Of a stretch of 10,523 bases of DNA, positions 6,871-10,523 are shown piece after piece. Under the pieces are notes generated by a model. It had not been told where the DNA came from. It saw only the letters and a program-made list of their open reading frames with translations, and did no database searches. The stretch is taken from positions 1-10,523 of the forward strand of contig JAWLFI010000093.1 in assembly GCA_041685645.1 (NCBI GenBank). Direction: 5' to 3'. Both the position numbers and the translations under genes were made by a program. The DNA comes from JAWLFI01 sp041685645. Lineage in GTDB: Bacteria > Bacteroidota > Bacteroidia > Chitinophagales > Saprospiraceae. The stretch's first letter is position 1. Each line of letters begins with the position of its first letter.

Positions 6871-7060
6871 CTACGATACTGCAATCAAAGAAATCAACCA
6901 AATCCTATTGGATTTGCAAGATGCAGAAATCCCGATGGCTGTTTTAGAAGAAAAAGTACTTCGGGCCAGCCACTTGATTGAGAGATGTGAGAATGAGTTA
7001 ACGCAATTGGAATCAACGATAGAACGCACCCTCAGTAAAAGATCTGAGAAGGGAGATTAA
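6851..7060 (+). CDS. xseB: Exodeoxyribonuclease VII small subunit
   Basis: XseB is the small regulatory subunit that binds the coiled coil of XseA to form exonuclease VII. From the ATG at 6851 the product is 69 residues, normal for the family. It has the expected features: an opening FDYDTAIKEINQIL, a second segment around EIPMAVLEEKVLRASHLIERC, and a charged C-terminal helix, together forming a helical hairpin. Two consecutive ATG codons (6851 and 6854) are both possible starts, differing by one residue. The much longer frame extension back to TTG 6734 would lie within xseA and adds unrelated sequence, so it is rejected. The start overlaps the last 20 bases of xseA in another frame, which suggests translational coupling. 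The stop codon overlaps that of the convergent PAP2 gene. Confidence 0.92.
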   Translation: MMSKKFDYDTAIKEINQILLDLQDAEIPMAVLEEKVLRASHLIERCENELTQLESTIERTLSKRSEKGD

Positions 7061-7698
7061 GTCCATGACCAATTCTTAAGTTTCGATGGAATTTTTTCTT
7101 CAACGTAAGCGGTAATAACGATGGAGAATAGAAATCCTATACAGGAACCCACCAGCACATCAGACAAATAATGATGTCCCAGGTAAACTCTACCCAGGGC
7201 TGCAGTACAAGCGAGCAAACAAAAGAATATACCCCAGAAACTATTATTGATCCTGGGATCGTATAAACAGAATACAGATAACGCTAAGGCACTGGTAGCG
7301 TGTCCTGATGGAAATGACATACTATCAGAGGCAAAAAAGGAAATATCACGCGAAAAAATCATAGCCATATTTTCTCCTATTGCTTCAATGGGGCGCGCTT
7401 TGTTATAAAACATCTTAAGTGCATAAGTCACAGGATATATTAAAATGAGATTAGACAACAAAACGATAAACCGATACGGCGAAAAGGCCAGGTAAAAGAC
7501 TCCAACAACTACAATGACCCACTCATCCGGCCAGTAGTTGGCGTAGTTAAAAATGATGTCAAATGCCGGCCGACTATGAGATTGGAGCCAAAAGATGAAT
7601 TCACCTTCCTCCTGCCTGAGTGCATAAATCAGCCCCAAGCCCCACAGAAGGAAAAAGAGAACCGAAAACCATTGGATTTTTTTCGGGAGTTGGATCAT
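7057..7698 (-). CDS. PAP2-family membrane phosphatase
   Basis: This 213-residue polytopic inner-membrane protein carries the three type 2 phosphatidic acid phosphatase motifs. Motif 1 is KMFYNKARP (95-103, fitting KxxxxxxRP), motif 2 is PSGH (130-133), and motif 3 is GRVYLGHHYLSD (169-180). His133 and His176, with Asp180, are the expected catalytic residues. In motif 3 the canonical Ser before Arg is Gly169. About five or six hydrophobic helices flank the motifs. Such enzymes remove phosphate from lipids such as undecaprenyl pyrophosphate, phosphatidic or phosphatidylglycerol phosphate, or lipid A (LpxE type). The substrate cannot be assigned here, though the LptF/G-type neighbour makes an envelope lipid plausible (inference). 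The ATG is one base after the stop of the upstream permease gene, so the two are almost certainly cotranscribed and translationally coupled. The 3' end overlaps xseB by four bases. Confidence 0.9.
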   Translation of the reverse strand: MIQLPKKIQWFSVLFFLLWGLGLIYALRQEEGEFIFWLQSHSRPAFDIIFNYANYWPDEWVIVVVGVFYLAFSPYRFIVLLSNLILIYPVTYALKMFYNKARPIEAIGENMAMIFSRDISFFASDSMSFPSGHATSALALSVFCLYDPRINNSFWGIFFCLLACTAALGRVYLGHHYLSDVLVGSCIGFLFSIVITAYVEEKIPSKLKNWSWT

Positions 7699-7699
7699 A

Positions 7700-9238
7700 T
7701 TACCGTTTCTTCATCCAGGCTTTTAGTTTAGTGACCACAATTTGAAGACCATCAAACTTCGAGTCTTGAGCGGCCTGATAGCTGAGAAAAAGTCCAATCG
7801 GAAGAAGAACCAAATTGGGTAGCCAGGCAGCAAGTATGGGATTCATGGTCAGCGATTTTGACATTTGGCCCGTAAAGATGAACAATACAATATAAAGCAT
7901 AAAGAAAATAATGCTCACCAAAAGTGGGTACCCGTACCCTCCTTTTCTAATGATGGCTCCCATAGGCGCCCCAATGAGTACGAAAATAAAACACATGGTA
8001 GCAGTAGAAAACTTCGTGTGGAGTTCGTAATAATGTTTAGCTCTAGATCGCACAAGCCGTTCCGTTTTGAAGGTGGCAGACCGCAAGGTATTGAATCTAC
8101 TGGTAGCAATTCCTCCGGCACGAGATAGAATTCGCCCCCAATCTTCACGAGGCATAGACATGAGTACAGAAGCACGTAAGGAGTCCGATAATTGGGCAAA
8201 GGTGTCTTGTTCCATGGGATCAGAATTATAATCATCCCGTGCTCTTGGTGGAGGGCTGTCAGAAGTTTCTTTTGTCTTGGGCTGAGATTTGGCGCGGATG
8301 GTATCTGAAGCATTTACGCTAAATGTGTCTCTGGCCTCAACCCGCTTGAAGTGGGTAACCGTTTCGGACATGGCTTGTTGTATCTCCCGATCTACCTGCT
8401 TTAGTGAATCAATGCCTTTGAGCAACTGACCGGTAGACAGCATAGTTTCCAGTGATTTATATCGATTTTCGTCTGTTTTATTTAGCTCAAATTGGCTGAG
8501 GTCAAAAAACTTAGTGTACTCCGTAAACTGAGAACGAATCGTAGGCCGATTTTTTTTGCCTTGCTCTTCCTTTAATTCCTGATGCTGGTGCCCATCCTCC
8601 AATTGCATGACCAGATACCTCTGATCGGGGGTAGTAAACATTTGACCTCTATCTGCAGATATAATATTTACAGCACCTTCCCGAACATTCCGATGATCGT
8701 AAATCATCACGCCCTTTAAGTCCCCTGTATCCTCATCTCTTTGGTCAATTTTAACAACATAGCCACCAAAATCATAGTTAAAAACCCCTTGCTCCAGACT
8801 CAGGGCCGGTTTCTGGTTCCGAATGTCGTGCAGACGAGTCATCCACTTCAAATTAGTAATCGGAATTAGAGTATTTGATACGTAATAACTAAAGGCCGTG
8901 ATAATAAACCCAAAGATCAGCGCCGGGCGGAGAATGCGTTGAAGGGATATACCAGCAGATTTCATGCTGGCCAACTCGTACTTTTCAGATAGGGATCCAA
9001 AAACCATGACCATGGAAATCAATATCCCCAGGGGAAGTGCGCGGGGAACCAGGGACACAGTTAAATACCCCACCAGTTCCAAAAGCTCGAGATTACTCAC
9101 TCCTTTGCCTAAAATAGATTTGATATACACCATTAAGATTTGCATCATCAATACAAACAATGCGATAAAAAAGGCCACGAGAAAAGGTGGCCCTATTTTC
9201 TTTAAAATATATCGATCTAATATTTGAAACAACTTCAA
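7700..9238 (-). CDS. LptF/LptG-family (YjgP/YjgQ) lipopolysaccharide export permease
   Basis: This is one of the membrane subunits that, with LptB and LptC, form the ABC transporter extracting LPS from the inner membrane. The 512-residue protein has the family layout: an N-terminal LDRYILKKIGPPF, transmembrane helices near 16-40, 60-82 and 103-125, and a periplasmic beta-jellyroll (about 130-250). The C-terminal helices include the strongly conserved ELHTKFS (405-411), LIGAPMGAIIRKGGYGYPLL (421-440) and two further helices. Whether it is the LptF or the LptG homologue is not clear. It is about 140-150 residues longer than the E. coli proteins because of an extra region (about 250-400): a charged helical stretch, then a Pro/Ser/Asp-rich linker (316-345). 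The start is TTG at 9238, four bases after the upstream stop; the next in-frame ATG, at codon 31, would cut the first membrane helix. Confidence 0.9.
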   Translation of the reverse strand: MKLFQILDRYILKKIGPPFLVAFFIALFVLMMQILMVYIKSILGKGVSNLELLELVGYLTVSLVPRALPLGILISMVMVFGSLSEKYELASMKSAGISLQRILRPALIFGFIITAFSYYVSNTLIPITNLKWMTRLHDIRNQKPALSLEQGVFNYDFGGYVVKIDQRDEDTGDLKGVMIYDHRNVREGAVNIISADRGQMFTTPDQRYLVMQLEDGHQHQELKEEQGKKNRPTIRSQFTEYTKFFDLSQFELNKTDENRYKSLETMLSTGQLLKGIDSLKQVDREIQQAMSETVTHFKRVEARDTFSVNASDTIRAKSQPKTKETSDSPPPRARDDYNSDPMEQDTFAQLSDSLRASVLMSMPREDWGRILSRAGGIATSRFNTLRSATFKTERLVRSRAKHYYELHTKFSTATMCFIFVLIGAPMGAIIRKGGYGYPLLVSIIFFMLYIVLFIFTGQMSKSLTMNPILAAWLPNLVLLPIGLFLSYQAAQDSKFDGLQIVVTKLKAWMKKR

Positions 9239-9242
9239 CCGT

Positions 9243-10523
9243 TTATGACTTATCTTGATTTTTCATGACATGATCCATTACCTCGGACAATTTATTCCCG
9301 GAAATACCTTTCATTACAATCTTCTTTTCCCGATCTAATATATATATCCGAGGCGTACTTCGAATATCGTACTTTTGCTTATATCTCGATCTCAAAAATG
9401 GATCGTATGCATTCGTTAAGATTTCCATATCTTCTTTATCGTCTATAGACTTCAAACACTCTTGCTCTGCATCTTTATTCAGTTTTGTGCATATAGCGAC
9501 AACTTCCACACCCTTATCTTTATAGTCTTTGTAAAAAGAAATGACATCCGGGGTTTGTTTCTTGCAATGTCCGCAATCCGGATCCCAAAAGTATAGAACC
9601 GTGTAAGGAGATTCAATATCGTACAACTGAAGTTTTTCGTTGGAAGGCAGCCGAAGCAAACTGATGTCGGGCGCAGATTTTCCAATTAAAACCGTTGATT
9701 TTTTCTGAGCTTCATCTAGAATTTTTGAAAGAGTTTCCTCTCCTACCCAATCCGCCAAGCCCTGACCGTAATAATTCTGCGCCAAATGCACATAAACGGC
9801 ATCGAGCCCGACAATTTTACTCTTGGCATATTTATTCAAAAAGTGAGAGAGGAAAAATCGAAAAGCATCCGGGTTCTCCTCGTGCATGGGCAACAGCACC
9901 CGATCCAAAGCAACCATGATTGAGTCTGGCATTTGAGGACTAACCTGTGTCACGTATTGATCTATTTTGCCATAGAAAAAGGGAGTGCGCATCAGCCGCT
10001 CATCTGTCAGATCTAAGTGATCAAAATAGTGATTCTTATAATACTGAAACCGCTTTTGTTTGACTTCCTGCTCAGTACCATCAAACTCGGGAATATCCGG
10101 TTCTCGAGTATTGAGTACAATGAGTCCTGAAATTGAAGATTCGTATTTTTCAACAATTTCATCTTGCATTTTTTTAACTTTCTGATTGATTTCGTCTAAC
10201 TTCTTTTCCGCTTTGGGGTCGGGCATTTTCTCCTGGAGCTTTTGTGCCTCGGACTTGACTTCGGATAAATACCGGATATAATCGTAAAAGTCGCTGTTTT
10301 CATCCGACCCGGAAAAAGATACCTCCTTCATTGAAAAGGAAGTATCTGTTGAAACTTCAAATTCTTGATCAGAGCCTATGATTAAGTCGTGATATTTGCG
10401 GCTCAATGGATCGTACAGGAGGTATAAACCTTCCGGTATATTCTCTTCAGATTGAAAGGTAAATTCCCCGTTCTGCAAGACAGCCGTATCCCGAAAATAT
10501 TGCTTATTCGCATAGTAATATCC
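9243..10523 (-). CDS. TlpA-like thioredoxin-fold protein with DUF5106-type N-terminal region, 5' end cut off by window edge
   Basis: The frame is open to the right edge: codons upstream of the TTG at 10478 read GYYYANKQYFRDTAV, a natural continuation of the beta-rich domain. That TTG is therefore not the start, and 426 residues of a longer protein are visible. The N-terminal part (about 1-65) resembles the DUF4369-like beta domain of Bacteroidota thiol proteins. The middle (about 65-270) is a charged helical DUF5106-like region. The C-terminal part (about 275-426) is a TlpA/AhpC-TSA-type thioredoxin fold with the redox motif CGHC at 317-320 in FWDPDCGHCKKQTP and the cis-proline in STPRIYILD (Pro391). 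Such proteins act outside the cytoplasm as disulfide reductases or isomerases; many carry a lipoprotein or signal sequence, which would lie beyond the window. Four bases separate it from the LptF/G-type gene, implying one operon. The exact redox partner is unknown. Confidence 0.87.
   Translation of the reverse strand, partial: GYYYANKQYFRDTAVLQNGEFTFQSEENIPEGLYLLYDPLSRKYHDLIIGSDQEFEVSTDTSFSMKEVSFSGSDENSDFYDYIRYLSEVKSEAQKLQEKMPDPKAEKKLDEINQKVKKMQDEIVEKYESSISGLIVLNTREPDIPEFDGTEQEVKQKRFQYYKNHYFDHLDLTDERLMRTPFFYGKIDQYVTQVSPQMPDSIMVALDRVLLPMHEENPDAFRFFLSHFLNKYAKSKIVGLDAVYVHLAQNYYGQGLADWVGEETLSKILDEAQKKSTVLIGKSAPDISLLRLPSNEKLQLYDIESPYTVLYFWDPDCGHCKKQTPDVISFYKDYKDKGVEVVAICTKLNKDAEQECLKSIDDKEDMEILTNAYDPFLRSRYKQKYDIRSTPRIYILDREKKIVMKGISGNKLSEVMDHVMKNQDKS

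Noticed and set aside
7865..8313. Open frames of 87 and 132 codons within the LptF/G-type gene (plus and alternative minus frame)
   Set aside because: They are shadow frames: they overlap a well-conserved gene, show no domain or start signal, and have compositions expected of out-of-frame reading.
1..10523. Search for mobile elements, CRISPR arrays, tRNA genes, toxin-antitoxin or defence genes
   Set aside because: No transposase, integrase, direct-repeat array, tRNA-like cloverleaf or recognisable defence gene was seen on either strand; nearly all the DNA is accounted for by housekeeping and envelope genes.

Overview
The window looks like ordinary core chromosome from a member of the Bacteroidota, probably of the Saprospiria/Cytophagia/Flavobacteriia type. 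Three things point there. One encoded protein carries a type IX secretion (Por) C-terminal sorting domain. Promoter-like elements match the Bacteroidota -7 consensus TAnnTTTG rather than sigma-70 boxes, and ribosome-binding sites are mostly weak and A-rich. The far-right gene is a DUF5106-plus-thioredoxin type protein of the kind common in this phylum. Base composition is moderately AT-rich and looks even throughout. I see no mobile element, tRNA, rRNA, CRISPR array or phage gene.

Layout, left to right. (1) 2-1450, plus: a sodium/solute symporter (SSS) whose N-terminus lies off the left edge. (2) 1580-2509, minus: malate dehydrogenase mdh, convergent with the symporter and followed by a strong hairpin terminator. 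(3) 2510-2732: a divergent intergenic region holding promoter elements for mdh and for the next gene. (4) 2733-4223, plus: a secreted pappalysin-like (M43) zinc metalloprotease with signal peptide and T9SS sorting domain. (5) 4326-5528, plus: sucC, the succinyl-CoA synthetase beta subunit, with its own promoter and a textbook terminator; sucD is not adjacent. (6) 5611-6870 and 6851-7060, plus: the exonuclease VII pair xseA-xseB, overlapping by 20 bases. (7) 7057-10523, minus: a tightly packed three-gene unit transcribed from right to left. It comprises a thioredoxin-like protein (start off the right edge), an LptF/LptG-family permease, and a PAP2-family membrane phosphatase. The gaps between these are 4 and 1 bases. 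The last gene runs into the end of xseB, so the two converging genes share the bases TTAA.

Functionally, mdh and sucC are TCA-cycle enzymes, each apparently transcribed on its own. xseAB makes a DNA repair nuclease. The right-hand operon concerns the cell envelope: lipopolysaccharide export (LptF/G), dephosphorylation of a lipid (PAP2) and extracytoplasmic redox or folding chemistry (TlpA-like). The metalloprotease is probably exported by T9SS and either released or anchored at the surface.

I found no convincing undescribed system. The points worth a second look are modest: a Gly-to-Ser change in the protease zinc motif, a large hydrophilic insertion in both the symporter and the LptF/G permease, a decamer shared between two promoter regions, and the unusually tight gene boundaries.
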